NCBI GenBank assembly: GCA_026874595.1
Contig: CM049317.1
Location: 33,158,901 to 33,222,900 of the forward strand
Reading direction: 5' to 3'
Length of the DNA stretch: 64,000 nucleotides
From: Sipunculus nudus
Lineage: Eukaryota; Annelida; Sipuncula; Golfingiida; Sipunculidae
The notes under the pieces were generated by a model that made no database searches, had not been told where the DNA came from, and saw only the letters and a list, made by a program, of their open reading frames with translations. Below are positions 1 through 10,190 of the stretch, in pieces (positions within the stretch are counted from its first letter, which is position 1; each line of letters opens with the position of its first letter). The translations under genes were made by a program, and so were the position numbers.

Positions 1-1040
1 AAATAATTAAGCAATCTGCACAACAGTCAGGAAATTCGCAAAAAGTGTATGCCTCTGCTTAAAAAAACATTAAACTGAAGTGATTATTTAATTTTATTCA
101 AAGTATAATTACTCAGCTAAAGGCTAACCCTACTATACAAAACACCCCTAAAGTGTATATATACTCTAGTTAAGATGACCTTTAATACTCAAATAAAACT
201 TGTACAAACTGTACAATCCACATTCTACCACTCGGACTGTGTTCCCTTAATTGTTGAAATAAAGACTAACCTCACGGAGCCATACAGTCACTCCTCAGTT
301 GCTTTCTCAGACACCCAAAATATCATTTGAAAAACAGAAATGACACGCATGTATGTTGTGACTGTATTTCTTCCCTGGGAAGAAATGGTGGGAAGAAAAT
401 ATTTCTTCCCTTTTGGGAAGAAAGTATATCTTCCCTTCCCATCCCTTCCCTCTGGGAAGGTTGTGGCAACCCTGATACAAATACATATATATGTTGCGCG
501 CCATCTCCCGATCGGATATTGGGTCGCCTATCTTAAGATGGGTCAGACCTTATACCGGATCATGATCTACGGATGCATGCTTACAGCTCTGAGTAAAAAA
601 ATGTAATAATGAAGTAAATCTTCACTTTTTATCCCGTAGTACTAACTTTTCTATATTTTACTGTATTATATATCTAGAGAGAAGCAAATGACTGGAAAGT
701 TAAAAGCCTGCAAAGGTTCTGTAACCTAAACATTGATTCTTTAAAATAAATAATTTTTTTTTTAAATTTTGAAGAGAAGAAATGTAAATAAAATATTCTC
801 AATATCAGTTAATGAACAACAGGATATGGGCCTATGCCCAGTTAATATTGTTGTTCGGTTATTGGTTCTAACCAATCTCAAGATTGCTCTAAACAAATAA
901 CCGACCGAAATTTCATTTGTATGTACAATTGTATGAGCTAGATAGAATGTAATGTAATATATTATCAAATTATATCTTTTGTATTACAAATATATTACAT
1001 TTTTATATTATAGTTATTCAGTATTTTTTCCTCGCTTCAG
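1..1040. other. Non-coding leader, probably intron of c0
   Basis: AT-rich DNA without a recognisable exon. If c0 has the two-exon structure of its paralogues, this is the 3' part of its intron and exon 1 lies left of the window. It ends in a pyrimidine-rich acceptor ending TTCAG at 1040. A dyad-rich TTCCC/GGGAA patch lies at 368-463. I searched for a start exon encoding the Tyr-Gly-Thr-Leu motif and saw none. Confidence 0.45.
368..463. repeat. Self-complementary TTTCTTCCC / GGGAAGAAA patch
   Basis: Several alternating copies of TTCTTCCC and GGGAAGAA occur within about 95 bases, so the strand can fold into more than one hairpin, for example TTTCTTCCC-TT-GGGAAGAAA near 400-422. No gene is associated with it. 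It could be the remnant of a small foldback element. Confidence 0.5.
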
Positions 1041-1367
1041 CATATTGTTGGAGAAGTGTACGAGGCTGATGATCAGATGCTCGTTACATGTGATAAACTT
1101 GAACGTCACCCAGAACACTACCAAAGATCGAACATCAAAGTCAACCTCATTCCCGAAAATTGTGAGGCGGAAAGCCAATCTAAAGCAGAGGGGAACCAGT
1201 CTTTAGAGTGTATGGCATATCTGATCAACAATTTCAAACCTCACCTTTTGGATTTAGAGTTTTACGACGAATATTCAGACGAAGGCGGCCACGGACTAAA
1301 ATATGTCAGACCGCAAAACAGGAAGGCACCTTTCTACGATCCAAAACTGGATGTATTAAATGAGTAA
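1041..1367 (+). CDS. GGACT: GGACT-like gamma-glutamylaminecyclotransferase c0, exon 2 (partial gene)
   Basis: This is the last coding exon of a GGACT/AIG2-like protein. Enzymes of this family split epsilon-(gamma-glutamyl)lysine left from transglutaminase crosslinks into 5-oxoproline and lysine. The exon follows an acceptor ending TTCAG, begins His-Ile-Val-Gly-Glu-Val-Tyr and is open for 108 codons to TAA. The segment Asp-Lys-Leu-Glu-Arg-His-Pro holds the glutamate aligned with the catalytic Glu82 of human GGACT. Near the end, Gly-His-Gly-Leu-Lys-Tyr-Val-Arg-Pro resembles the family C-terminus more closely than c1-c5 do. Exon 1 is not in the window, so it is left of position 1 or lost. It is on the + strand, opposite to c1-c4, and is the most divergent copy. 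Family assignment is confident; activity is inferred. Confidence 0.85.
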   Translation, partial: HIVGEVYEADDQMLVTCDKLERHPEHYQRSNIKVNLIPENCEAESQSKAEGNQSLECMAYLINNFKPHLLDLEFYDEYSDEGGHGLKYVRPQNRKAPFYDPKLDVLNE

Positions 1368-2002
1368 CTGTATGCAGTGGATTCCTTATAGCGGAATTAC
1401 GGATTAAAATAGCAAAGTCTCGAAGCTCAGGAAAAATTTACTTTAACAAGGCAGGGGACATTAACAGTTCACTTTATGTATGATATATGCTCATTCAGCC
1501 ACAAAATCTTGCAGCTGTTTCTGCATGTTGTTGGTGGTATTTTTGGCAAGGAATCCTTGTAAAACAGTTATGTCACAGGCATAAGCCGTTTATCTATATA
1601 TGTGTTTTATCATATTAATAAAGTTAGTAGTATAGAGAAGACAACATTTAAATGTTAAATCCCAAATGAAATATATCACTGTTTCATAGCTCTTATATAT
1701 GCAAGAAATCCCAATAAAACATTCATCTCATAACCCAAAAACGTTTTATATATATCGTATTTTATTATAAATAAAGTTAAATTTATGGGTGAACAACAAA
1801 ATATTAATCCATAGATTTAATATTTATCATGCATGTTAGAAATGCGCCCTGCATGATGCTTAGATAGGGCGCCACCTATCCTATTGGCGACTTGCGAGGT
1901 TAAGGGACACACTATATATAGGTGAGCATGCTGATCATATCGCTCCATTTATATTTATGAGAACTTCAAGAAGCCTTTAGGGAAAAAGAAGAGGAATTCG
2001 GG
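1368..2002. other. c0 3' flank with polyadenylation signals
   Basis: AT-rich 3' untranslated or flanking DNA. AATAAA motifs occur near 1615 and 1713 on the + strand, suitable for ending the c0 transcript. No further exon is seen. Confidence 0.4.
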
Positions 2003-2293
2003 CTACGGTTTCACCAGCTTTGATTGTCTATGGGTCTTAATCGGAGTAAGAAAAGTGACATTGTTTGATATTTTACATATGTTTAACTGAATCACGCGTC
2101 TACCAAAGCTGCAGTCCATGACATTGGGTTGAAATGACTGCCAGGAGACTGTAATTTTGGTGGCGCCATTTTCAGAACATCTTTTTAGATCCTGTCTGAT
2201 GCACTTACTCCATTGTCTTGCCCGCCCGTATAGGTAAAATGACAATCTCCCAGAGAAGAATATTCGGTAGTATTTAGTGGAAGAATCGGCCAT
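2003..2293 (-). CDS. Unrecognised 96-residue ORF
   Basis: An ATG-to-stop minus-strand ORF in a patch slightly richer in GC than its surroundings. The product is basic (many Arg and Lys), with no signal peptide, membrane segment or motif that I recognise. No splice context or homologous copy elsewhere in the window supports it, although other blocks are repeated. It may be a chance ORF or a single exon of an unknown gene. Confidence 0.15.
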   Translation of the reverse strand: MADSSTKYYRIFFSGRLSFYLYGRARQWSKCIRQDLKRCSENGATKITVSWQSFQPNVMDCSFGRRVIQLNICKISNNVTFLTPIKTHRQSKLVKP

Positions 2294-2373
2294 AAAGACT
2301 AATACTGCGACTTTGTTTAAATATACTAAATTTCAATACGGTCGAGTGAACAACTGTGTCCAAGCACAAATCC

Positions 2374-2504
2374 GTTTGTAGTTAAACACTTATTTTTCCC
2401 ATCTTGTTTCAAATTGAATTTACATATGTGAATACGGCAATGGAAAACATGCACTGTGGCGTAACTTAAACCTGCTTGGTAAAATATGTTATTTTAAAAT
2501 AAAT
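2374..2504 (+). repeat. Direct repeat copy 1 (about 130 bp)
   Basis: Starts GTTTGTAGTTAAAC and ends TTATTTTAAAATAAAT. It recurs almost unchanged, apart from short indels near the start, at 3362-3490. The two copies are about 1 kb apart in the same orientation, as expected of long terminal repeats or a local duplication. No TG..CA ends or retroelement coding sequence lie between them. Confidence 0.7.
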
Positions 2505-3361
2505 CGTTTTGTAAATGAAGTATCGCATAAATATAAAATCTCCCCACCTCACATACCGTATACCGGCGTTCCGTCTGGCCTCAAAAAGCCTCAAACGAGT
2601 GTGTTGCACTCGCGACACGAATATAACCTAATCTTCTGCACTAATGACACTTGAAAGGTCCATGTGGACATCATATCTACCTGTCCTAGTCATATAAAAA
2701 TTGTAAACCGACCGAGTAATACGTTGTCTAAAATGCCTGTTTTTTTCCTACACGGCTTGTTGTTGTTTTCTCATGCACAGTACTAATCTGGTTTGAAATG
2801 ACGAAATAGCCGTTCAAAACGCCGAAAGTTATGCTAAATGCCGAATCCAGACGTACTACCGGTCCCGGTTGCAAAGTCACAACAAGGATGCCAGATACTT
2901 TTTTTTCTAGCGGAGTTAAATAGATTAATATACATTTGATTGGTATGTCTCACTACAAGTCGATAATGATCTTTTAAAGTCTATATGAGTTTTCTTCTGG
3001 TACTTTGAACCCAGTCCACAGAGTTCAGCTGGTTCATGTCTATGGGATGACCAGGAAAAGTACATCGTAACTGTCAAATAAAAGTTACTTTTAAGATCTA
3101 TGTAGGACTCCTGTTACAAGCACAATGTCATCGTTTAGTGATAAACAAAATCCGAATGGCACTACAATTTTACATTTTAACTGTTTTGGTTATTCAATTT
3201 TTTTATGTGTCAACATGTCTTATAAGTACGGTGAAGATCATGTGTTTAAGATGACATGGCGCACTAAAATGCAAAATAAAGCAAATGCAAATGCAAAGAC
3301 ATTCAAATATTTATGCATACTTTTTTTTTTTTAAATAAGGTGCAGATGAACGTGCAAATGC

Positions 3362-3490
3362 GTTTGTAGTTAAACTCTATTTTTCCATCTTGTTTCAAAT
3401 TGAATTTACATATGTGAATACGGCAATGGAAAACATGCACTGTGGCGTAACTTAAACCTGCTTGGTAAAATATGTTATTTTAAAATAAAT
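3362..3490 (+). repeat. Direct repeat copy 2 (about 130 bp)
   Basis: Second copy of the repeat at 2374-2504, with a 2-3 base shortening near the start. The intervening DNA shows no long ORF. Confidence 0.7.
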
Positions 3491-4233
3491 ACATGATTCT
3501 CAACAAAATTATAATTAGGAGCACATAAAAGCACTTTAAAACTGAATTAACTATGCATAACAAATCAAACGATTTCATATTCATAAAACAATGCACAGGA
3601 ACTGAACGCTCCACATTCAAATTAGATTTCGGTATATTTAATGCATATGTATATGGACCAAAACCGGGTCGAGCCGTTATGACAGTACATATATACAAAC
3701 CCAGTAGCTTTTTTTACGATGGAAACATTGCGTCATAATATACAATCGAATCGGAACAAAAGGTGAAACATCATTTCTTTTTTACTTCTGTTTTATCATA
3801 AATATATAGCATAAAACTGAGGATATATAAATATGTGTCAGAAAAACTAATTACATATTCTTCAAAAAATTAATATCTTCTTTGATTGGATGGAATAGAA
3901 TCGCATTTAAAACAGAACTAGTAATTGTAAGCGCATCAGTAACTGAAGTAATAATATTTCTGTATTTTGAAAATGGGCATTTTTTTTTATTTTACATGCG
4001 GCTGCGGTACCAGCAGTTTAACAAAAAAAATGATTCAGAATGATTTCAGGTCCGCATTAGATGTTACGGATGTTTATGCTAACAATACCGCCAGGGAGTG
4101 AATGACAAGTATATTTGTTCTCATGCAAGGCTATGAACCCAATACATGTTCAAAAGACAAAGCACAATCTCTTGCTTTGATCTGGACAAACTAAAGGAAG
4201 GCCCCCAGTGTAGGATATTGAATAGATCTACCT

Positions 4234-4238
<5 letters not shown>

Positions 4239-4299
<61 letters not shown>
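4239..4299. repeat. (TA)n microsatellite
   Basis: An uninterrupted TA tract of about 60 bases, left of a GC-richer block (4300-4613) that is closed by a second TA tract. Confidence 0.95.
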
Positions 4300-4301
<2 letters not shown>

Positions 4302-4612
4302 ACCTGGTCTTGCGGTCACCTCTCTAAGGCGGACAACCGGCTATTACGGACACAATATCTAAGTCCCTTCAATTTTGTTTAACCTCTCTTGGGCGGAAAC
4401 CTGCCTAATGCGGACTGCGGACAGCTGATGCTGGCTCCAGCCAGTGTTTTCATGGCTGATCAACCTGACAAATAAGGAAACTGGATCGGCAGGTCGAGTG
4501 TCCGCCGGCGAGGTAAGTAAAATATTTTTATCAATTGTCGGCGAAAAAATCAAAGATCGCGGGTCTTTTCTTGTCAAAACATTTTGGGCTTATTTCTCTT
4601 TGCGTATGTCAC

Positions 4613-4613
<1 letters not shown>
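4300..4613. mobile_element. Possible fragment of a pogo/Tigger-like DNA transposon
   Basis: The block repeats the phrases ACCTCTCTAAGGCGGACAAC and AACCTCTCTTGGGCGGAAAC, and a related phrase appears at 4689-4725 beyond the TA tract. Terminal repeats of pogo/Tigger-type elements have a similar style (CCTCT..AA..CGGACA). No transposase and no clean inverted pair is visible. The assignment rests on resemblance only. Confidence 0.25.

Positions 4614-4677
<64 letters not shown>
4614..4677. repeat. (TA)n microsatellite
   Basis: Uninterrupted TA tract of about 60 bases at the right side of the GC-richer block. Confidence 0.95.
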
Positions 4678-4683
<6 letters not shown>

Positions 4684-4784
4684 TAACAAACCTCCTTAAA
4701 TTGTGGACCTCTCCAAGTAGGCTGCCCTGTAGGTCAAAGAGCGGGACAGACTTCACCTGTTGACTAGCCGAATCGGAGGATAGT

Positions 4785-5915
4785 TCGGGGCGCTTAGAGA
4801 AGTCACTGGGTATCTGTGGTCGCAGCGTAATATGAAGACGGATGAATGGAGTTTAACGCATGTTAGGCTTTGTTGGCACAGAGACTCTTCCTCAATTTAT
4901 CAAAGCCCTAACCCAGGGACTGGCGGTATAGCATGTTTTGGCTGAAATAAAAGCATATGTTTTAAACTGGGACAGATCTTTCGGCCAGTTTGGGTGAGTT
5001 AAAATGCAGTGCATGTGTTATCTATGTTGTGTTATCTATGGGAGAAACCTACAAGAGTGCCTTAATTAGGGCTCATTAACTGTAGCCAGTAAATCAGGTC
5101 AAACACGAGCCACAGACCAGATTTTTAGGTAACACATATGATGTTTTTCTTAAACTGATGAATGAGGGATGCCCTGATGTACCAGATGCTTGTTCAACAA
5201 TAAAGTCCTGTAATCACAGCCGGAGCGGAGCGCAAGGCATCCTGGAAACCAAGACATGCAGGTTTGGTAACAGCTGTAGGCCTATGTTCTTACCACATAC
5301 AACAAACGCTTGTGTATATATCGTTATACATCATCTCTGTTCCCGCTTATTATGCCGACTGAGGAAAGAAAGACTCCAACTTTTGTAGATTTACTATTGC
5401 CAACTTGTTTATACATTTACATCAAATATGCATAAAATGCATATATAGTAACATTTTGCAATACATTTTACAATATCGAAATAAGATGTAAGAAAATAAT
5501 GATTAGATATACCAATTTTGAACGCCATCCTGTAATCGCGAACCAAGGGTACCCTTATTTATTTAATAGCATTATTGGGTTCCTTGAGCTCGGCCCACTC
5601 AACCCACCCCAAACCCATCCCAGCTTAATTATTCTAGTAAATTTGTTGTCAAATATATATTGCATGGCGGCTACTTTACTTCCTTGGCTAATTGTTTAGT
5701 CCCCACGGGAATAGTTTATTTGAAAAACATAATTTAAACTTTCACACAAATTACCTGTAAAACTCATATTAGAAATGACACATCCAGCAGGCTTCGCAGC
5801 TATTCTTCAAGATGATTTCCGAATATGATGTTATTTTCACCGACATCGGTCGTCTAGGAGTAGAGGACAGAACTTGAAGCCAAAAGGTCATGAGTTAAAA
5901 TCTGTGCCGAGCAGA
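4785..5915 (+). repeat. Segment repeated in inverted orientation at 54.58-55.65 kb
   Basis: Many phrases here occur reverse-complemented at 54,575-55,650: the 'ggactggcggtatagcatgt' stretch near 4918, 'ggctcattaactgtag' near 5070, 'aaccaagggtaccc' near 5540, and the SINE head near 5850-5910. In both places the segment lies downstream of a GGACT-like gene (c1 here, c5 there), so it marks an inverted duplication of gene plus flank. Confidence 0.85.
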
Positions 5916-6040
5916 GGTATGAATTTTTCACGGGCGGTCCCCACCCCGGGTGACCGCTCTGCAGGCTTAATGAGAAGGCTATGTCCCACAACTTGGTATC
6001 ACTCATAGGCGAGTACGGTTTTATTTATTAATTATTTTTA
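5846..6040 (+). mobile_element. tRNA-derived SINE-like repeat, copy in unit 1
   Basis: Begins with an A-box-like TCGTCTAGGAGTAGAG and a degenerate B-box region about 40 bases on (GGTCATGAGTTAAAATC), then a body with CGCTCTGCAGGCTTAATGAG and CACTCATAGGCGAGTACGG, ending in a T-rich tail. The spacing fits RNA polymerase III promoter boxes of tRNA-derived SINEs. Homologous copies are at 11.8, 21.15 and 31.06 kb. All were carried by the unit duplication, so they are one ancestral insertion. Confidence 0.55.
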
Positions 6041-7891
6041 TTTCTTTGGGGGGCCTCAAACTTGTTATGACTCAGTTATCTGGAAGATTTCATGCACAGG
6101 AGCTGCATGTGCGGGACACAACGAGCCTGAATGATACCAGGATATGAAATAAATGACAGGAGGCGATTGCTAACGCCCTGTCACGTAGTTTCAAATCGAT
6201 ATGGAATTCTGCAGATTCTGACTCGGGTTAAGAATGGAACAAGTGTTCTGTGTAAAGTACGGGCCATTTGCTGAAAGATAAATCAACATTTATATCACAG
6301 AAGTCGAGAGACCACAACTAATTAAACCACACAGGTAGGGTTTATTTTCGCTATACGTTTATTTTCGGAAGAGGCAGGCACGAGAAAAGCGGTTCACTCA
6401 TTGGGTTACAAATAACAAGGTAGTTGAATGAACACACACATGCACACACAACTAAACACGCATGCACATAGACACGCACTCACACACTCACTGTCGCGTA
6501 TTACGGAAGCCGATCGATGAAATATCCTTTGGCAAACAAGGCACAAGGATTTCTATGGAAGAGGAATTTTGTGACTTCTACATTAAAAAAAGCATTCTTT
6601 AAGTAAAAGTATGCTTTCATTACAAGTCTAACAGGGCGTAGCCAGGATCTAAGGGAACTGGGCAGGGTTGGGCGGTGGAGAGGACAGTCGGTGGGCGATA
6701 AGGCGTGTGTGTGTGTCTGTATGGAGAGGGGAAAGGGGTTGCTATCGTTGTTCGAAATGATGCATTAAATCAAGATTCTTAGTTTATTCATGACCCAGTT
6801 ATAGATAATGTATCTTGGATCAAATTCTTTCATTCTATAAATTACAAGAACACAATAATGAAACTTTATATAAACATGACCCATTGTTTCATGTTTCGAG
6901 AATATCTTAACTATTATGTTATATCACCGGAAGATGTTTATTGTCTTGAATCGGAGAAAGCCAAATCACCACTGCTACAAGAGAAGCTGGTACGTGGGCT
7001 CCCGGAAGTCTGGCAGTGTTTAAACAGGTAATATAACCTCCCTCGGTTTATCTTTTAGTTAATTTAAGCAAACAGGTCTGCAAAGACTTCCTTGAAATTT
7101 CATGAACGGTTAGTACAACACCGAAGGATCAATATATTTTTTTTTGAGGTAATGTGAATTAATATAAAAAAATATATTTTGTTCATAGAATTCTGCCACA
7201 TTGTTGCGGTTGTTTCATTATGAGGGAGCTATTGGCCGTTTATGAGTGTGGTTTTAGAGTTTATCTAGGAGGGAGTTGTTGAAGCAGGGGGGTCAAACCA
7301 TAGGAGGTTGATATCTCACACATAAGTCTTAATATAATTATTAAGTATAACTGAAATAAATATTCTTTACTTTGGTTGGAGCTTTGTATAAAAATTATGA
7401 AGGCTGTAACGGAGTTGTAATCCCTATAACCCCTTCCCTAGAGATTCACCCCGTCACGTGACCCTGCTCCCGCTCCGTTTCGATAACTTTCTCAGACAAG
7501 AATACAAAGCCAGAAGACAATATATCACACCAATCATCTTCATTAACGTTCAACAGTCGCGCCATCTGCAGGTCTTGACATACACCTAGGAATCCGTCCT
7601 TTATTATTTTACAATTTACCATATTTGGAACATTTGCGCTGGCTCTTGCTTGTAAAGTGCTACGGTCCAAAAAACCTTATATTTGTTATATAATTTACCA
7701 GCAAGTGGCAGTACTTGTAAATCTGGTCTCTTAAAAAAGTTTTCATCATTGCCATCTATGTTATCTGTTTACAGATTAAATATATTGTCCTTAATTTGGC
7801 CATTCAAACAGAGTATCCGCCAGTTTTAAAAGCTTTACCGGCTGCCGGGTCCAGTCTCTTAAAAAGTTTTCATACCATCTATATTATACGT
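6041..7891. other. Non-coding c1 downstream region
   Basis: Contains a CA-rich patch near 6430-6495, a GT-rich patch near 6705 and the c1 3' flank. A 74-codon minus-strand ORF at 7446-7670 partly matches DNA present in units 2-4 (for example near 12,400), but its frame is not kept there, so I do not call it a gene. Confidence 0.4.
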
Positions 7892-8394
7892 TTACAAATT
7901 GAATATATTATCCTCGAAGTCCTTCTTTAGCATTTCAGGATCAATCTGTTTGCCCCTATATTTTAATTCGCCCCCGTCACGATATTCTTCGTAACACTTC
8001 TAATCCAACAGACTCGGTCTGAAGTTACTGACCAAGTACGCCATACATTCCAAAGTCTGGTTCACACCATCCGATGACGTCACTTCCAGAATGTTTTTCT
8101 CACCCACGTTATTTCCTTGGATAAATGTTACTTTGATATTTCTTCTTTATTAGTACTCTGGACGTAATTCAAGTTTATCCAAGTTTTCGAGCATCTGGCC
8201 ATCAATTTGATAAACTTCCCCTCTCACGTTCTGAAAAAAATGATGGGATATATGTAATGTGCATTCAATTTAGTTTAAAGAAGAATGATATCACATATGT
8301 ATTAAAAATTACTAAAAATTGTTAGTAAAATTAGCTGCATGACTTTGATGGCTCTTCAATACATCGATGCACGGTAAATCTATTCAACACGATC

Positions 8395-8870
8395 TTTATC
8401 TGGTTCATACAGTGATGCAGGATTCGAGTCCGGTCTGAAGTCAATGTGTATGGGGAATCTGATTTGGACTCCTGGGTCGTGGACTCGGGTTGTATCCGGA
8501 CCTGGAGGGAAGGACTCGAGTAAACAGTCCGCGTGCATCTCAAATGCAATAGAAAAAAATATAAAGACTTACCTAACTGTGCGAACTACAAATACAATAT
8601 TACATAAAACCAAGCTTTGCTCAGCATCGTGAGCTATAAAATAAGCAACTATTATAGTAAAAACATGTGTGAACTAACTTTATAATGTACATGAGATGAT
8701 AATAATGTGATATTAGGGTCTCGGAATCAAAATGATTCAGACTCAAAAATGGTGGACTTGGACTCGAACCTCAAGGATTCGAACTTGAACTCGAGTGGCT
8801 GGACTCCGAGTTGAACTATGACTCGGAGGGTGTGGACTCGTCTTCGTCAATGGATACCATTTAACTTTGA
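8395..8870. repeat. Degenerate GACTCG-rich intron block, unit 1
   Basis: The hexamer GGACTC/GACTCG and its complement recur irregularly in two clusters (8410-8545 and 8740-8850), separated by AT-rich DNA. The same block is in the introns of c2 (13,205-13,700) and c3 (22,575-23,070) and missing from c4. It looks like a decayed simple repeat. Confidence 0.65.
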
Positions 8871-9076
8871 TAGTTGGATATATTGGTCTGGTCCTATTAC
8901 CGAAAGTAAGATGGTCCTATCGAAGTCTTATCGAGTGAATAACCAAAGCATATAGAGTAACAATCAAACCGCAACTTAGGAGTACTAACTAAAAGTATCC
9001 TCTTACAATTTCAATTCTTTTAAAAAAAAATTAATTATGCAGTAGGGGACTGATGTGATACCTTCGTTGCCAAGCG

Positions 9077-10190
9077 CCTATGAGGTACACGCTGAGGACA
9101 ACGCGATATATCAGAAATAACGCTAGAGGTACTCGCCGGGAACGACGGGATATATCAGAGATAACGCTAGAGGTACTCGCCGGGAACGACGGGATATATC
9201 AGAGATAACGCTAGAGGTACTCGCCGGGAACGACGGGATATATCAGAGATAACGCTAGAGGTACTCGCCGGGAACGACGGGATATATCAGAGATAATACT
9301 AGAGGTACTCGCCGGGAACGACGGGATATATCAGAGATAACGCTAGAGGTACTCGCCGGGAACGACGGGATATATCAGAGATAACGCTAGAGGTACTCGC
9401 CGGGAACGACGGGATATATCAGAGATAAGACTAGAGGTACTCGCCGGGAACGATGCGATATATCAGATATAACGCTAGAGGTACTCGCCGGGAACGACGC
9501 GATATATAAGATATAACGCTAGAGGTACTCGTCGGGAACGACGCGATATCTCAGATATAACGCTAGAGGTACTCGTCGGGAACGACGCGATATATCAGAT
9601 ATAACGCTAGAGGTACTCGCCGGGAACGACGTGATTTATCAAATATAACGCTAGAGGTACTCGTCGGGAACGACGCGATATATCAGATATAACGCTAGAG
9701 GTACTCGCCGGGAACGACGCGATATATCAGATATAACGCTAGAGGTACTCGTCGGGAACGACGCGATATATCAGATAAAACGCTAGAGGTACTCGTCGGG
9801 AACGACGCGATATATCAGATATAACGCTAGAGGTACACGTCGGGAACGACGCGATATATCAGATATAACGCTAGAGGTACTCGTCGGGAACGACGCGATA
9901 TATCAGATATAACGCTAGAGGTACTCGTTGGGAACGACGCGATATATCAGATATAACGCTAGAGGTACTCGTCGGGAACGACGCGATATATCAGATATAA
10001 CGCTAGAGGTACTCGCCGGGAACGACGCGATATATCAGATATAACGCTAGAGGTACTCGTCGGGAACGACGCGATATATCAGAAATAATGCATAGAGGTA
10101 CTCACCGGAAACCACGCGGTATATCAAGGACTACGCTAGAGGTACTCGCTGAGAACGACGCGATATATCAAGGAATGCGCTAGATCGATA
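9077..10190. repeat. 44-bp minisatellite, about 25 copies, in the c1 intron
   Basis: The monomer begins CGCTAGAGGTACTCGCCGGG and ends in a TATATCAG-type segment, with a strict 44-base period (for example 9121, 9165). Two monomer types occur: a left group with ACGGGATATATCAGAGATAA and a right group with ACGCGATATATCAGATATAA. That block structure indicates local spread of variants. Outer copies are degenerate. The right edge (TAGATCGATAAGCA) is shared by all units. Confidence 0.97.

Larger units (their letters stand above)
2294..4238. other. Non-coding AT-rich stretch with one internal direct repeat
   Basis: Nothing coding is recognised. It contains the direct repeat listed at 2374-2504 and 3362-3490 and poly-T/poly-A runs. 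Confidence 0.5.

Noticed and set aside
2003-2293. 96-residue ORF as a confident gene
   Set aside because: No recognisable domain, splice context or conserved copy; listed only at low confidence.
4146-4382. ORFs running across the (TA)n tracts (Ile-Tyr repeats)
   Set aside because: They arise from the dinucleotide repeat. The same happens at 4444-4756, 26996-27187, 36275-36604 and 43189-43389.
7446-7670. 74-codon ORF downstream of c1 as an extra exon
   Set aside because: The homologous DNA in units 2-4 does not keep the frame, and c2 and c3 are complete without it.
8331-8549. ORFs on both strands in the GACTCG block of the c1 intron
   Set aside because: They come from a degenerate simple repeat, lie inside an intron, and their frames are not kept between units.
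9077-10190. The 44-bp array as a CRISPR-like repeat
   Set aside because: Monomers are contiguous without unique spacers, there are no cas genes and the DNA is eukaryotic.
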